Translations under genes and position numbers: made by a program
Notes under the pieces: generated by a model
What the model saw: the letters and a program-made list of their open reading frames with translations, nothing else
What the model was told of the DNA's origin: nothing
Databases searched by the model: none
Part shown: positions 11,559-23,885 of the stretch, piece by piece
Layout: the number at the start of each line of letters is the position of its first letter
How positions within the stretch are numbered: position 1 is the stretch's first letter
DNA from: Sepioteuthis lessoniana
Lineage: Eukaryota; Mollusca; Cephalopoda; Myopsida; Loliginidae
Assembly (NCBI GenBank): GCA_963585895.1
Contig: OY757912.1
Span: 80,914,154 to 80,978,153 of the forward strand
Direction of reading: 5' to 3'
Length of the DNA stretch: 64,000 nt

Positions 11559-11697
11559 GGTGAGTTTTTAAGTAGTGATTTACTTGACTTTTTGCTCAGA
11601 TGTGGTACAAGGCCATATGAATGGGACACCTACTAAGACTCAAACTCACTCATGAAGGTTTGCTGATCTAGCTTACTAACCATTGCACTCATAAGTC

Positions 11698-11895
11698 AGT
11701 TTTTAAGAAGAGTACACATGGTTTTTTACATTCAGAGTTTAAATTCTAGACAAGTTGCTGTACCAAGGCTAAAGAACCCACTCAGCCCTACTATTTAACC
11801 ATAGCTGGGAGGGAGAGGAAATGGATTCATACCTTTCCCAATAGCATTATCACAAAATGAAATGCAAACAGTCTCATCCAGGATTTGAAGTTGCC
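11698..11895 (-). repeat. SINE family A segment, direct duplication copy 2 plus head
   Basis: 11698-11841 repeats 11415-11558 almost exactly, 283 bases downstream. This copy continues into the part nearer the tRNA-like head (AATGCAAACAGTCTCATCC, then CAGGATTTGAA, a B-box-like word on the - strand). The high identity suggests a recent local tandem duplication inside an older SINE. Confidence 0.75.
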
Positions 11896-12779
11896 TTGTT
11901 GGGTTTATTTCTTGCAATAAATGTTATATCACAAGTGTCAATTAACAAAAGAGAAGAAATAGCACCTTAGTCCCCTTCAAATCTTACACACCTATCCTTA
12001 TGCCTCTTCTACTATTCAAAATAGCCTGCAGAAAATTAAAATAAGTTATATGTTAAAAATTACATGAAACCATGAAGTAATGAATAGAAATAAAAACATT
12101 TTAATGAATTATGAGATTTATCTTCACTAATGAACACCTATTTTTTGTCACACAACATATTGACTAATGAATTTTATAGCTTTCATTTGACCAATTCCAG
12201 AAAAATTTCAAATTAAATTCTTCATTTCATTCACAGGTGTTTATTATTCTAAGTATTATTATAATCCACAGGGATAAAAACAACCAATACATTTAAAGGT
12301 TTAACTAACTTTATTTCTCCTGATTACAATCTGTGCATATGCACATGTTTTTTTTTCATTTATAGCTGTAGTTTCAGCTTATAGTATTTTATTACTGCAT
12401 ATCTTATTTCTACAAGTCATATTTGTCCTAACCTTCAGATAAATGTCATCTTTTAATGTCTTTTTCTTATACTAATAGTTTATATATTAAAAAAGTCATT
12501 TCCTTCCTTGAATTGCCTCTCCAGCTGTCATTGTCCTATTGTAGTTACTACTACTATCTATCTGTTTGTATATTTCTCTACACATAGTTCTTGAAGTATT
12601 TTGGCCTTATCAAAGTTCTCTTGGTCTGATGTGTTGAATCATTGCTGGTCACTTTGGTGACTCTGATGCTGCTTCCTTTTGGGTTTCCTCTGTCATCTCT
12701 GTTGTTGTTAGTGACATAGGAGTTGTTGGTGATGTTGTTATTGTTATCTCCAGTGGGTTCTTTTCTTCCTCTCTTGTCT
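11896..12779. other. No gene recognised
   Basis: AT-rich to about 12600, then T/G-rich sequence that may belong to the 3' end or LTR of the gypsy relic that follows. Nothing could be translated convincingly. Confidence 0.35.
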
Positions 12780-13205
12780 TGAGGATCTGTTCATTGGGCC
12801 TTTTATCTCCCTGGTTGAGTTTTCCTAGGATCCATTTGCTATATCATCCATCGTTGATGACTTGCTTTGTTAGCTTAAAGTGGTTTACATTTGTACATAT
12901 CTTTCTCCTGTTCATCTCACATACTGATTTGTGATCCTTTGATATCAATTAGAATGTAGAATGCTGATTCATATGAAGTGGTTCATTTGTTTCTTTTTGA
13001 TTGCTTGACTGATACATAGTCTCCACAGATGAAATTCTGTTTTTCTGATTTTTGGCCTTTGAATCTTCCTTTGTTACAAGCATCTCTGCTTCTTCACTTC
13101 TCTGGTTTGGCTTGATATGGTCTAATTTGATTCATATGTTTTTGTCTTTCATTGTATTGTAGGTTGTGTTTCTGACTGATGAATATGTTGATTCCCCAAA
13201 CTTTT

Positions 13206-13671
13206 TAGGAATTGTGTGTGAAGCAGACACAGAAAAGGTAAAGATGCCAAAGACGAGAGGGTAAATCTAAATGCCAACTTTTATTTGGCTATAAATACAT
13301 ATAGAGTAATTTAGATAAAGTTCACGTGTCGAAAGTGTAGATTTGGCTGTCTAAATATGTTACATATTGACCTTTGGCAGACAGTGTGGATTTCATAAAC
13401 AGGATGTGCAGCTGTGTCTTGAAGTAAGCAAAGGACAGTAGAAATGCCACATGAATTGCATAGGTGGAGCACTGGAAGGAAATGTGTAGGTGTCAGAAAA
13501 ATATATAATGATGGAGTCAGTCGGGGAGAGCAGTCTCTGTTTTGGGTGCTAGCCAGGGGCAGCAGCCCCTGGGTTGAGAAGCTAGCTATGTATCAGTCTC
13601 CTGTGAAAGAAGCACAAATAACCAAGACTCTGAATATAGCTATCTCCATGTGGTGTAAACCCTAGTAGTCA

Positions 13672-13705
<34 letters not shown>

Positions 13706-13711
13706 ACACAA
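13206..13711 (-). repeat. Possible LTR inside the gypsy relic
   Basis: The + strand runs from TGTGTGTGAAGC to CTCTCTCACACA, so the - strand would be a TG...CA segment of about 500 bp. On - it has TATTTATAGCC and AATAAAAG near its end, like an LTR promoter and polyadenylation region, and a (GA)n run near its start (TC run at 13675-13704 on +). No second copy or target duplication was seen. A solo LTR is the best guess. Confidence 0.35.
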
Positions 13712-14519
13712 TGATTATGACTTTCATAAATAAAAAAAGTGTTTATATTTTTATAAATAAGTATTGTTGTCATTTGCTCCCCCAATACATAGCAAATAGT
13801 TTTTGATGACAGTGAGTCTAGATGATCTTAGGTCATTGGTGCAGCTATGTGGTCAGGTATCTGTAGACATCTAGAGAGCTGGATGCATTGGATTGCAGAA
13901 GTAGGCTAATCAACATCCTGAGCATTGATTCAGCAGTTAACTGGGGTTTGTTTGACGTTAGCTTCAAAAAGTTGATGAAATGTCATCAGTGCAAGAAGTG
14001 TTATTAGCTCATGGACTGAAGTCATGAAGCTAGCAACTTGAAGGCCAGGTCATATGGCTATAATTGTAATGCGCTGCCACTCTGCTAATGAAGTCAACAG
14101 TAGTTCAAGTGGTGTCAATTTCTCATGGAATAGTCCAAGTATTTGTTGCATCTGGCAGGCTACTAATATGTCATTGTTGTTGTGATGTTGATGCAAAATA
14201 ATGGTAGGAGATAAGACCTGAAAAAGACAATAGAGTTAAGGGAAGACTTGTAATTCTGAAAAAGATAGTTTAGCTCTAAAAAGGACAGTTAAGAAGAAAA
14301 GACTTGGCTGCTGTCTTCACTGATTAGCTGGACTTCTGTGTTTGCTGCTGGTGGCTGAGAAGAAGCATCTGATTGTCTGAAAGGATCAAGTTAACCTTTT
14401 GCAGTCAGCAGCAGTTGATTTTGTGGCAAAGATGGGCTGCCTCACTGTTAGGTTATCATGCATCAGATTTTAGGCAGGAAGCTTCTCTTTAATTTTTGTA
14501 TGAAAATGTAAAAAGTCAT

Positions 14520-14775
14520 TACACAGCTAAGAAAAGTTTGCAAATTTTATTCGCTATATTCAACAGTCAGAAAATACTTCCAAGACAACACACAGAATTA
14601 ATTGTCTTAAAAATAATTTCCGAGTTTGTGACAGAAAATTCTATTCACTGACAAAATAAAGCGATGGTGCTTGAGTTGATGCCATGATTCTCTTACAGTT
14701 CATAATGGAAAATTCCATTCACTGATAACATAGATGATTTGGTATTTCCCAATCTGAGTAACTAGTGGCTACGAT
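14520..14775 (+). repeat. Dispersed repeat C (partner at 28625-28870)
   Basis: Shares with 28625-28870 the words AAAATTCYATTCACTGA, ATGATTTGGTATTT-like and GAGTAACTAGTGGCTAC in order. Both copies end at the same GTGG(G)CTAC, which is probably the element boundary and also the point where the gypsy relic resumes. Confidence 0.55.
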
Positions 14776-16074
14776 AGATGCTACTGTTGTATTTAGGGTG
14801 AAGTGTTGCTCTGCATGCTCTAATCATTTCTAGTATGGCCACCCTGTTCGTGATCTTATTTTTTCTCAGTATGTAGATGATTCATTCTGCCTTGTTCAAA
14901 GTTTTCATGAAGATTACAACTCCTCTGTTAGGTTGGTAATTTAATGGGATTATCCTATGGTGATCAAATTCCTCCATCATGGCAAATTTTAGGAATTCTT
15001 TTGACTGAAATGAGGTCCATTGATGGTCTTCACTCTTTTTGGTGTGCCATATGTGGCAAATATTTACTTTGACATCCTTCAACTGATCTCGCATCAAATG
15101 ATGTTGTATTCACCTTTTTCTCTAGAGGGTATCTAGATCTCTGGTTGACCATTACTAGGTTGTAGTGACTGTCTGGATACAATACTCTGAAGTCAAGTAC
15201 AATGCTGTCCCAGCTTCTGCTAATGATGGTGGTTGGCTTTAGGGATTCTGATTGGTATATTATGGTAGATACTTTGCACTTATAGCATTGGTTTACTGTT
15301 GGTCTACCATGTGGTTCATCCTTGGAATCCAATATCTCTCTTGGATCAATTGCTTAGTCTTTGTTCTCCCAAGATTCCCAAGGTGATGGCTTATCTTTAT
15401 TACTTGTTTCTACAGTGTTTCTAGAATAACAATCCTGTCACAGTAATTGATGATTGCATCTATGTTGCTTAGCTAGTCCTTTATTTGATAGTACAGTTAT
15501 TTCATGCTATCAGTTTTCTATTTTTTCCAGTCATGTTTGTTTATCAGTAGTATCATTTTCATGTGTCCTGTCCTTACTTGTTTCATATCAGATCTTGTCT
15601 ATGATAATTGCATTTTCTTTGCACATAATCTATTTTATGACTTTAACTGTTTTGTCTATGTCTTTCTTTGGATTAGGATGTCTTGATAAATCGTCAAGTT
15701 CATTTTGTCCAGACTTGTATTTTCTTTGGTAGTGATCTCCATTATCCATTTTCTCTACATATCAACATCTTTGCTATTACCTTGTTGAACAGGAATAGAA
15801 GTCACTTGTGAGTTGTTATGATAGTGAACTTCAGAGCTCCAATTAAATAGCTACTGAGCCTATCTTTAGCCTACTTCATTGCAAACAGATCTTTTTCTGT
15901 TTGGCTGTTGTGCTTTTCTGTCTCTGTTAAGCTCTGGCTGATGAACTCTACTGCTTGTAGTTCTCCTAGCATGAATCCAGAGATTTCAGACCCCCACAAC
16001 ATAGGCAAATCACAATAATTTTTGATATGATACCTATATGATATTTGCATGGTGAAAGGAATGAATAAATGTTT

Positions 16075-16735
16075 GGTTTGTTTAACTGTTTATCAACTCC
16101 TCATGGGTTATTTAATGCAAAAATTTGATTCATTTTGAATGTTTAATAATGATCATAACAATATTTTCAATATTGTATTGAATTTTTTTATTTAAAATTT
16201 CCCTTTTTTTATTTGTTTATCATCATTTATTTTTACACATATCATATAAAGTATTCCCATCTAATACAAATAATTTACATTTGTTTTAAGTATTTCTATC
16301 AGATATGAACAATTTATACATAATTATATGATTTCAAACAATTATTTCTATTTGATAAAAGTCCTTTGTTTGCATACTGTTATATGCTTTCAAGTAACAA
16401 ATAATCCTCAGTGAAATATTTTAGCTTAAAGTAACTATTCTTTGTACAGTTATATGGTATCAATGATTTGTACATTTATATAGCATCAAGTATTCCAATT
16501 TAATACAAATAATTTTCAAACAGATCTATCTAACCTATGGATGGGACCCTAACAAGTACTACCACTCCGAATTAGAGAGGACCTGGGAGTAATGGCAATA
16601 AAGAAGTATTCCATACTCTCCAGAGCTCTGGAATTGGAGCCACACTACTTGATGTAGTTTAGTATCATACCCAGATCATTCCTGGAAAGAGCCTTTCTTG
16701 TCTACAGAGGATGCGGTCAGAATATTCTTTTACTG
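16075..16735 (+). repeat. Composite repeat D, copy 1
   Basis: Starts with the word GGGTTATTTAATGC, passes through an AT-rich imperfect array built on ATATGGTATCAAGTATTYC/ATACAAATAATTTACA words, and ends in a GC-richer module beginning CCTATGGATGGGACCCTAAC. The same order is seen at 20.5-21.4, 24.4-25.07 and 56.15-56.97 kb. Confidence 0.65.
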
Positions 16736-16914
16736 AAGAAATATATGTACAAACATGGTAATACTGTTGCTGAGAAGATTGAGTGAATGAGAAAACAGTA
16801 CAGAGTGCAATGGCTCAAATGTTATCTAAATTACACAACAATGAAAATAACACTGACATCTCACTTTATCAGAAATACTTACCAAAATTACCTGAAAATA
16901 TCTTGATAAAATTT

Positions 16915-17990
16915 TTGAAAGAAATCACCATTGACTTTAACAATGACCTCCTGATGACTTTGGAATCTTCTGCAAACCTTTCCGGTAGTCTCCTTGTTTA
17001 AATTGGTAAATGCCACCATTACCCTTGCTTTCTGTTCATATTTGATCTTGCATGAAGTTTTGTTGGTCTCTCTCTCTCAACCTTGCCTCACATAATAATC
17101 AAGGGGATTGCAAATCAAAGGAGTTAGGTGGCCAGATGTAGTAACAGAAATTTTCTGACAAGCAAGAATTGGATCTCCAGCTTTTATAGCATGGTACAGA
17201 GTCCTGTTGACAGATGTATGTCTTTCAGCAACTACTCTCTTGATCCAGGGCAGCACTACCTCTTCTGGTCACTTAATGTAGGCCTCTGTATTGAGTAAGG
17301 CCATGTGAGAAAATGAATGGTGGCATAACATCACCATCACTAGTGATCACCCAAAACACTGTGATATGGACTGAGTGTTTGGTTTTTCACACTATCAGTA
17401 CATCTTGTGGCAACAGAACAAGGCAGTGGTTGTTCTGTGAGTTTATCATCTGATCCTGGCAGAAATTTTTCTCCTCTGAGCATCTTTAGTAGGAGGGTAT
17501 ACTTGAATTTGTTAAAAAGCTTTGCAATGCAGTCTTTCTTCTTGTCCTGCATGGCCTGTTATAAAAGTTGTTTCTTTCTCATTCGTATGAGAAATAGCAA
17601 ATGTCTTCATGCACTACCTGCCTGATAAGAAACTCAGACACTCTCATATCCCTGGCTATGGACCTGATTGACTAACTGGGTTCATTGTCAATTATGGCCT
17701 GGATTTCACCAATAAATTTGGAAGTTCTTTTCTTATCTGAAGGATCAGAATGAAGCTTTCAAGCTGCTGTACCATCATAATCACAATGGGACTCATTAAA
17801 CTCTTTTCAAATTTTCTGCATAGTCCTTAGGTTGACACGCAAACACTGTGAAATTATCATATTGAAGCTTCTGACACAAATGGCAAGCAATACAGCATAT
17901 TGTTTCCAAATTTCTGGAGAAGTGAATTGTGTCATAGTGCTGCTTTCCTCAGACAATACCCATCTGACTCGAGTTTGTAGCACAGAAGAC
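16915..17990 (-). pseudogene. Mariner-type transposase relic, near full length
   Basis: On the - strand, pieces in changing frames follow the order of a Tc1/mariner transposase. 17985-17810 is a helix-turn-helix region; about 17480 gives CSEEKNFCQDQM at the first catalytic position (family DEK, here the Asp is Glu); about 17390-17280 gives HITVFWVITSDGDVMPPFIF; about 17230-17160 gives QQDSVPC with the second Asp kept; about 16990-16920 gives the C-terminal VNGDFF. It resembles the better preserved copy at 52.27-53.16 kb, but is older, with many stops and shifts. No TIRs were found. Confidence 0.8.
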
Positions 17991-18019
17991 AAAACCTGAA
18001 ACAAACAAACTGAATACAT

Positions 18020-18404
18020 GAAATTAATAATTTTGAATATAATTGTAAATGAAATATGTAATTAATAGCATCATCAAATAGATGTTCTTTATACATTGAA
18101 ATACACAAAATTCATTTTTTAAGAGAATGGTTACATTCATTTCAGGAAATCAAATGATTCTTATCAAAAACTTCAAAAGAATAGACTGTTGTTCAGAAAC
18201 TGCATATATATTTGTGTGGATGTGAAAAGTCTGTGTTGGTCCTGGTTAGACACATGAAGAACTGAATGCTGAATTTAATGGTTTATATGTGTGTGTTGGA
18301 GGATAACAAAAACATTTACAGTGACTGATGTGTTTTTTGACTTGCTAAAAAAAGCTTAGACTTTGCTTACATGAACAGCTCTCCATATGGAAGATGCACA
18401 GGCC
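18020..18404. other. No gene recognised
   Basis: AT-rich sequence between the mariner relic and the minisatellite; nothing recognised. Confidence 0.4.
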
Positions 18405-18660
18405 ACTTATTATTCCTGGGACAAAACTGTCTGTGGATTGGAACCAAAGTATAAGAAAAAAAATAAATTTATATCTTGAATATCCACTTGAGTGCAATTC
18501 AGGTATCAGAAAAAATATATGCTCTTATTTTCTGTGTTCCTGAACAAAATGGTCACTGGATTGGAGCTAGGTAATCAGAAAAATAGATATTATGAGTGTC
18601 CCTGGACAAAATGCCTCTAGAGTAGAGTGTGGGTATCAAAAATGGATATATTTGAGGAAG
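18405..18660 (-). repeat. About 65-bp minisatellite, opposite orientation to 10.55 kb
   Basis: About four units with words GGGACAAAACTG, TTCCTGAACAAAATGGTCAC, GTCCCTGGACAAAATG and TATCAGAAAAAATATA. Their reverse complements match the units at 10551-10925. Confidence 0.7.
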
Positions 18661-18889
18661 ATTAAAGATTTTTTGAATTTTGAGATGAAGAAATTTCATA
18701 ATGAATTTTGTTGTTGCTTTTTAATAAAACTTTCTAGGTCACATATCATTCAAATGATTAAAATAAGTTGCATGAAATTAGAATAAAGAAGTATGAGAAA
18801 TGCTTTCGTATCCTAAAACTCTGCAGCAAATATTTTATGGTCCATGTTTAAACTAATTCAACTATATTCTTATTTACCAACCCTTCTGT

Positions 18890-19168
18890 TAAGGCAGGAT
18901 ATGACACAAGGTCAATTTTTTTAAGCGGAGTTTAACAGGTTTGAATTCAGAGTTTTCCTTCTCCTAGACTAGTTGCCTCACCAAGGCTGAAGAACTCAGT
19001 CTGCCCTACTATTTACCTATAGCTGGTGGGAGAATAATTGGATTCATATCTTTCCCAAGTGTATTAGTGCTATGTGAAATGCAATCGGTCTCGTCCAAGA
19101 TTTGAGCTCATGTCGTCGTGTCCATTTCCAAATACGATAACCACTACACTACAGGCACTTCCATTTCA
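18890..19168 (-). repeat. tRNA-derived SINE, family A
   Basis: Same body as 4735-5030 (CACAAGGTCAATTTTT, GAATTCAGAGTTTTCC, ATTCATATCTTTCCC). On the - strand the right end gives a head with AGTGTAGTGGTTATCG as A box and GAGCTCAAATC near the B box. Better preserved than the 4.7-kb copy. Confidence 0.75.
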
Positions 19169-19169
19169 C

Positions 19170-20040
19170 ACTATTTAATGGTTGATGATTATCTGACCCA
19201 GAAAATCACAATAAAATGCAAAAAGAAGCTTAAGATAAGACCAGTCAAGCATTGATAATAAATTTGCATGAGTAAAAGCATAGCTTTACTTATTTGATAC
19301 ATAATCCATAAAGCTATATAAAGAAAACTTACCTGCACATAAGGATTTATATAACATTTAATATAACAATAAAAATATGTATAAAGTCTTTTTTTAATCT
19401 GAAGATTCATAGTATATTCAGAATTGCCCATAAATAGGTATATTCCAACCAGTTTTTTTATCAAAAATTTATTTTCTTCTCAACCAATGATTCCAGAATT
19501 TTATTATTCCTAGAGGAATACCAGTGATCATTAGATATTGTTTATTGCCAAACTCTACAGCACTGAAATTCTGTGACCAAAATATGAATACAAAGCAGTT
19601 CAAATATGGATATACCTATACACAAAATTTTATATTGTAAGTAAATTTCAAACCGAATTTGATTTTTTTTTCTTGGTTACAAAACTTCAATATTGAAGAG
19701 TTTGGCAATAAATGATATCTAATAATATCCGTTTTGACTGTATAATGTTCTACTAGAAATAATAAAATTCTTGTATCCTTTGTTTAAAAGAAAATCTACT
19801 TTTTGTAAAAAATTGTTTCAGATGTATTTATTCATAGGTGATACTGTATGCATCATGGCCTTCAGATAAAATAAAAAGAAATAAAGACTTTATTGATATT
19901 TTCATTGTTATATAAGATTTTATACAAAATATCATGAACAGATAAACTTACTTAACATAATTTTATAGAATAAATATCAAGTGGGTAAAAGCTGCCTGTT
20001 GGTTGTAAATAGTTCCTTTAAATTATAAAGCCTTATCAGC
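19170..20040. other. AT-rich stretch with one dispersed repeat
   Basis: About 19690-19800 (ATAATGTTCTACTAGAAATA and flanks) matches 37320-37420, so this part is an uncharacterised dispersed repeat. The rest shows nothing recognisable. Confidence 0.5.
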
Positions 20041-20044
20041 AGGG

Positions 20045-20270
20045 GTTGGAATACACTGACTATATTCCCTGTAGTGAGTTAAGACCCCTTCACCTAAAAA
20101 AGGGGACTGTCCTGGATATGACACAAAACTGCTTAGCAAGGTTCTAGTTCAGGATATCTGGAAGGTGTGGGGTATCCCTTAATTGCCATTACTCCCAGGT
20201 TCACTTTGACCCTAAGTGGTAGTACCTGCAAGAATCTCATTTATGAATCAAACAGATCTGTGTAAAAATT
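20045..20270 (-). repeat. Composite repeat D, GC-rich module only, inverted
   Basis: On the - strand it carries GGTACTACCACTTAGGGTC, CTGGGAGTAATGGCAAT and ATCCAGGACAGTCC-like words, in the order of the terminal module of the composite repeat at 21.18-21.41 kb. Confidence 0.6.
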
Positions 20271-20441
20271 ATCTATATTCAAAAGGACTGAGTGCAAAAA
20301 CCCTCTTAAGAAACAACTACACAAAAAATGTAAATATGAACATATAATGAATATGATTCCCTAAACTTATGGTATAAAATAACCCAAGATGGGTTGACAT
20401 GCCGTTAAAATCAATCAATCAATTAATTTGAATTATAAAGG

Positions 20442-20500
20442 GAGTCTCTATAGTGTAGTGGCTAAAGTGCTGGACTGTGACATCATAGTAAGTAAGTTTA
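20442..20500 (+). repeat. tRNA-like SINE head fragment
   Basis: TAGTGTAGTGGCTAAAGTGC resembles a tRNA A-box region and TGGACTGTGACATC resembles the SINE head at 59.4 kb (- strand). No B box follows, because the sequence changes to the tail motif of composite repeat D. Confidence 0.5.
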
Positions 20501-20504
20501 ATTG

Positions 20505-21430
20505 GTTTGGTTTGGTTTGATTTGGTTTAATGGCATATCAACCACTGTAGGTTATTTAATGCCAAATCCTTTTTATCCATATATATTGAATATAAGATTT
20601 CCAAACTCATTTTGTAGATGACATTTTTAGATGAGCCTGAGCTCATTTTTTTGGCACACAGTTAAATGGTTTCTCTTATTTCTATCTAATACAAATAATT
20701 CTATTTACAATTAATCATTAGTTTGCACACAGTTTTCAAGTATTGCCATTTAACATTAATAATTCAATTAAACATCAGTCATTTGCTTACACATAGTTAA
20801 ATAATGAAACAGTTTTATTTCAAACAATTCAGTTTAGTTGGTTGGTTGGTTTCTTGGGCTTTATGGCATATCAACCTTTGTAGGTTATTTAACGCCAAAT
20901 CCATTTTTATGTAAATAATCTGTTCTTTTTAAAACAATTTAGTTTAGCATAAGTACATAGTTTAATGGTCAAAAACATTTCTATTTCAAACTATTCAAGC
21001 AGTTATATGTAACAATTCAGTAAAGTGCAAATACAGTTTTAATGTCGAAAAACAGTTCTATTTCAAATACTTCAGTTAAGCATAAGGACGCAGTTTAAAT
21101 GTAAGTACGGTTTAATTGTCAAAAACATTTTTATTTCAAGCTATTCAGTTTAGTCAAACAATTCAGTATGCTGTTAGTTCTATTAAACCCATAGATAGGG
21201 CCCAATCAGGTGCTACCACTCCGGGCCAGAGTGGACCTGGGAGCAATGGCAATAAAGGGGTACTCTGCATTCCCCAAAGCTCCAGCACCGCTGGAACCTC
21301 ACCATCAGATTGTTTAGTGTCATATCCAGGACACTCATTAGGGGGTCTTACCCCTCTGCAGAGGTGCAGTCAGTCTGTTCTACAGCCCCAGCTGACTGGG
21401 CAAATTCAGTTTAGCATAAGTCAACAAAGT
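20505..21430 (+). repeat. Composite repeat D, copies 2a and 2b
   Basis: Two starts with ATGGCATATCAACC and TAGGTTATTTAA (about 20530 and 20870) lead into imperfect tandem words TTCAGTTTAGCATAAGTAC and CAGTTTAATGTCAAAAACAG. After these comes the GC-rich module from CCCATAGATAGGGCCCAATC (about 21188) to GCTGACTGGGC (about 21400). The module is partly open in one + frame (21116-21433), but it recurs as a repeat and I do not call it a gene. Confidence 0.7.
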
Positions 21431-21604
21431 TAAATGGTTCCATGTATTGCTATGTATTATTAACATTCCATTAAAGATCAGTCATTTGTTTATACACAGA
21501 TGAGTAAACAGTTCTATACAAACAATAGCATTCTGAAAGGACAAATATAGAATATGTTATTAATAAGAACTTATTACTGTTGAGTAAGATATTTCTTTTA
21601 ATCT

Positions 21605-21800
21605 ATTTAATAACTCCTTCAGATAAGTACCAGGGAACATACATTTCTTCTCCCCCCAGCTATGGGTAAATAGTTAGGAATGCTGGGTTGTTTAGCTTTT
21701 GTTAGGCAACTAGTCAAGGAGAAGAAAAACTCTGAATTCAAACCAACTTTACTCTGAAAAAAAATTGACCTGTTGTCACATCTTACCAATAGCAGAGTGG
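21605..21800 (+). repeat. tRNA-derived SINE family A, body fragment
   Basis: On + it shows AGCTATGGGTAAATAGT, GGCAACTAGTC, GGAGAAGAAAAACTCTGAAT and TTGACCTTG-like words, the reverse complement of the body in the 18.9-kb copy. Confidence 0.65.
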
Positions 21801-22559
21801 TTGGGTAAATAAATACATATTAAAAATTACTGAATACTTCCCATACAATCTGCAAAATTCCTACATCTTCTTGCACTATCAATTGCCAATTTTCTTTTCA
21901 TTGCAACCTACACGCATTCAGCATTTTGGGGTGTTCTGGTTGTTAAAGTTTTTCTGGAATGTCAATCATTTTCAACTGATTCATAGCCAAGTTTGAAGTG
22001 TCAACACCAAACATTTGGTAATATTCAGAGTGAATGTGACAGTTACACAATTACACATGCTCACTCAATGGCAGATCACTGCTAAGTAATCCTTTTTAAT
22101 AGTGTCTGTCAATGCATATGCAGTAAAGTCCCTTCTAATTGGATGACAAATTACATAAAAACCCTTGTAGTATTGTAGTAAGTAAAGTGGAGCTCAGAAC
22201 AACTGTAAAAGTGCTAAGCTTTATTCAACTAAACGAACTCAGCTACAAAAGAAAAATAGAAGTCACTGATTATGTAGCCAGCTTGGGCAAGTGCATTGCT
22301 AGTATAGTGTGTAGAATACTGCTACTACTACTAGTACAGTCAGTTTGGACAAGTTCATTGTTTGTATAATGTAAGTGTAGGATATTACTACCACAAGCCT
22401 GCAACTGGTTTTCAAGATATTCAAAATGACTAAATACTTTCCTTTCCAGATAGACTTTGTATTAGAGTGGAACGCAAGAGACAGTAAATATTGATAATTA
22501 AGGCATGTGTTGAAGAGTTGATTGTTGTAGATATATATAGAGAGAGAGATGGACAAAAA
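21801..22559. other. Mostly unassigned, with a short two-unit tandem
   Basis: About 22278-22395 holds two imperfect units of about 58 bases (GGGCAAGTGCATTG and GGACAAGTTCATTG). The remainder shows nothing recognisable. Confidence 0.4.
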
Positions 22560-23885
22560 GCTACATCCTCCCTTTCCCCAAGAAAGGTGACCTCGGAATT
22601 CCCAAGAACTACCAAGACATAACCCTTACTTCCATAGCTACTAATATTTATAATGCTCTGCTTCTCAACTAGATTAAACCAGAAATTGAGAAAATTCTTA
22701 CAAAGAATCAAAATGGCTTTCAGAAAAAGCAATCAACAACATTACAGATTCTGACAGTCTGTCGAATCATAGAAAGAGTTTGTGCAAAAAACTTTGCAAC
22801 AACACTCTTATTCATAAACTTCTCTAAGGCATTAGAATCCATACACAGAGGGAAGATGGAGGAAATACTACTAGCATATGGTCTCCCCAAAGAAACTGTC
22901 ACAGCCATATAAAAACATGAAAGTAAAAGTTTGTTCACCAGATGGAGACACAGGCTTCTTTGACATTGCTGCTGGAGTTCTGCAAGGAGATACATTAGTC
23001 CCATATTTGTTCATAAACTGCTGAGACTATGTACTTCAAACATTGACAGATCTAATAAAAGAAAATGGCTTTACACTAAAAAAGGCAAGAAGCAGATGAT
23101 AACTCGCAAAAACTATTACAGATGCAGATTACGCAGATGACATTGTGTTTCTTGTAAATACAGCAACACAAGCTGAATCCCTACTACATAGTCTGGAGCA
23201 GGCAGCAGGAATCATTGGTCTCTATGTGAATACAGACAAAACTGAGTACATGTGTTTTAATCAAAAAGAAGACATCACCACTCTAAATGGTGCTTCTCTG
23301 AAATTAGTGGACAAGTTCATGTACTTTGGTAGTCTCATTTAATGAAACTGACATCAATATGCCCCTAGTGAAGGCATGAACTGCTATTGATGGGTTATTG
23401 ATCATATGGAAGTCTGACCTATCTAATAAAATAAAATGCAATTTCCTCCTGGCAGTAGTCGTGTCAATTCTACTAAATGGATGCACCACATGGATACTGA
23501 ATAAGCATATAGAGAAAAAGCTAGAGGGGAACTGCCCGAGAATTCCATGATCTATATTGAACAAATCCTGGAAGCAACATCCCACAAAACAGCAGCTGTA
23601 AGGCCACTTACCTCCCATCTATAAAACCATCCAAATAAGACAAACAAGATATGTGGGACACTGCTGGAGAAGCAAGGATGAACTCATAAGTGATGTTTTC
23701 CTATATATTCCTTCCCACAGATGTGTCAGTGTTGGCCAACCAACAAAAACTTACCTAAATCAGTTCTGAACTGACACAGGATGTAGTCTAGAAGACCTGT
23801 CGGAAGCAATGGATGATAAGGACAAATGACTATAAAGAGTTAGGGAAATCTGTGCCAGCAGTGTGACATAATGATGATGAGGATA
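22560..23885 (+). pseudogene. LINE reverse transcriptase fragment, family 1
   Basis: The translation begins near LPKKGDLGIPKNYQDITLTS and NQNGFQKKQST, the finger and palm start of a non-LTR reverse transcriptase. The first catalytic Asp block reads FINFSKALES where FxDFSKAFDS is expected (Asp to Asn). After a frame change, DADYADDIVFLVNT at about 23126 keeps the YADD box, followed by NTDKTEYMCFNQ and KLVDKFMYFGS. C-terminal words are broken to about 23850, and a short ATGATGATG tail (about 23866) closes it. The 5' part and endonuclease are missing. RTE-like is a tentative label. Confidence 0.85.

Larger units (their letters stand above)
12780..16000 (-). pseudogene. pol: Old gypsy retrotransposon relic: RNase H, integrase and tail
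   Basis: On the - strand, 16000-15780 gives RNase H sequence (SLTETEKHNSQTEKDLFAMK). About 15400-14870 gives integrase: a zinc-binding HHLGNLGRTKTKQL, VLDFRVLYPDSHYNLVMVNQ, then FDHHRIIPLNYQPNRG and IFMKTLNKAE. About 13180-12800 gives the part after integrase, including CGDYVSVKQSKR. Frames change repeatedly and stops are common, so it is long dead. The protein is interrupted between about 14775 and 13205 by unrelated sequence. No protease or RT was recognised upstream; the element is probably truncated near 16.0 kb by the composite repeat there. Confidence 0.8.

Noticed and set aside
20442-20500. Possible tRNA gene
   Set aside because: Only an A-box-like part is present; no B box, no cloverleaf, and it resembles the head of SINE family B.
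21116-21433. 105-codon + frame rich in Ser/Gly/Gln
   Set aside because: It covers the GC-rich module of composite repeat D, which also occurs without an open frame elsewhere.
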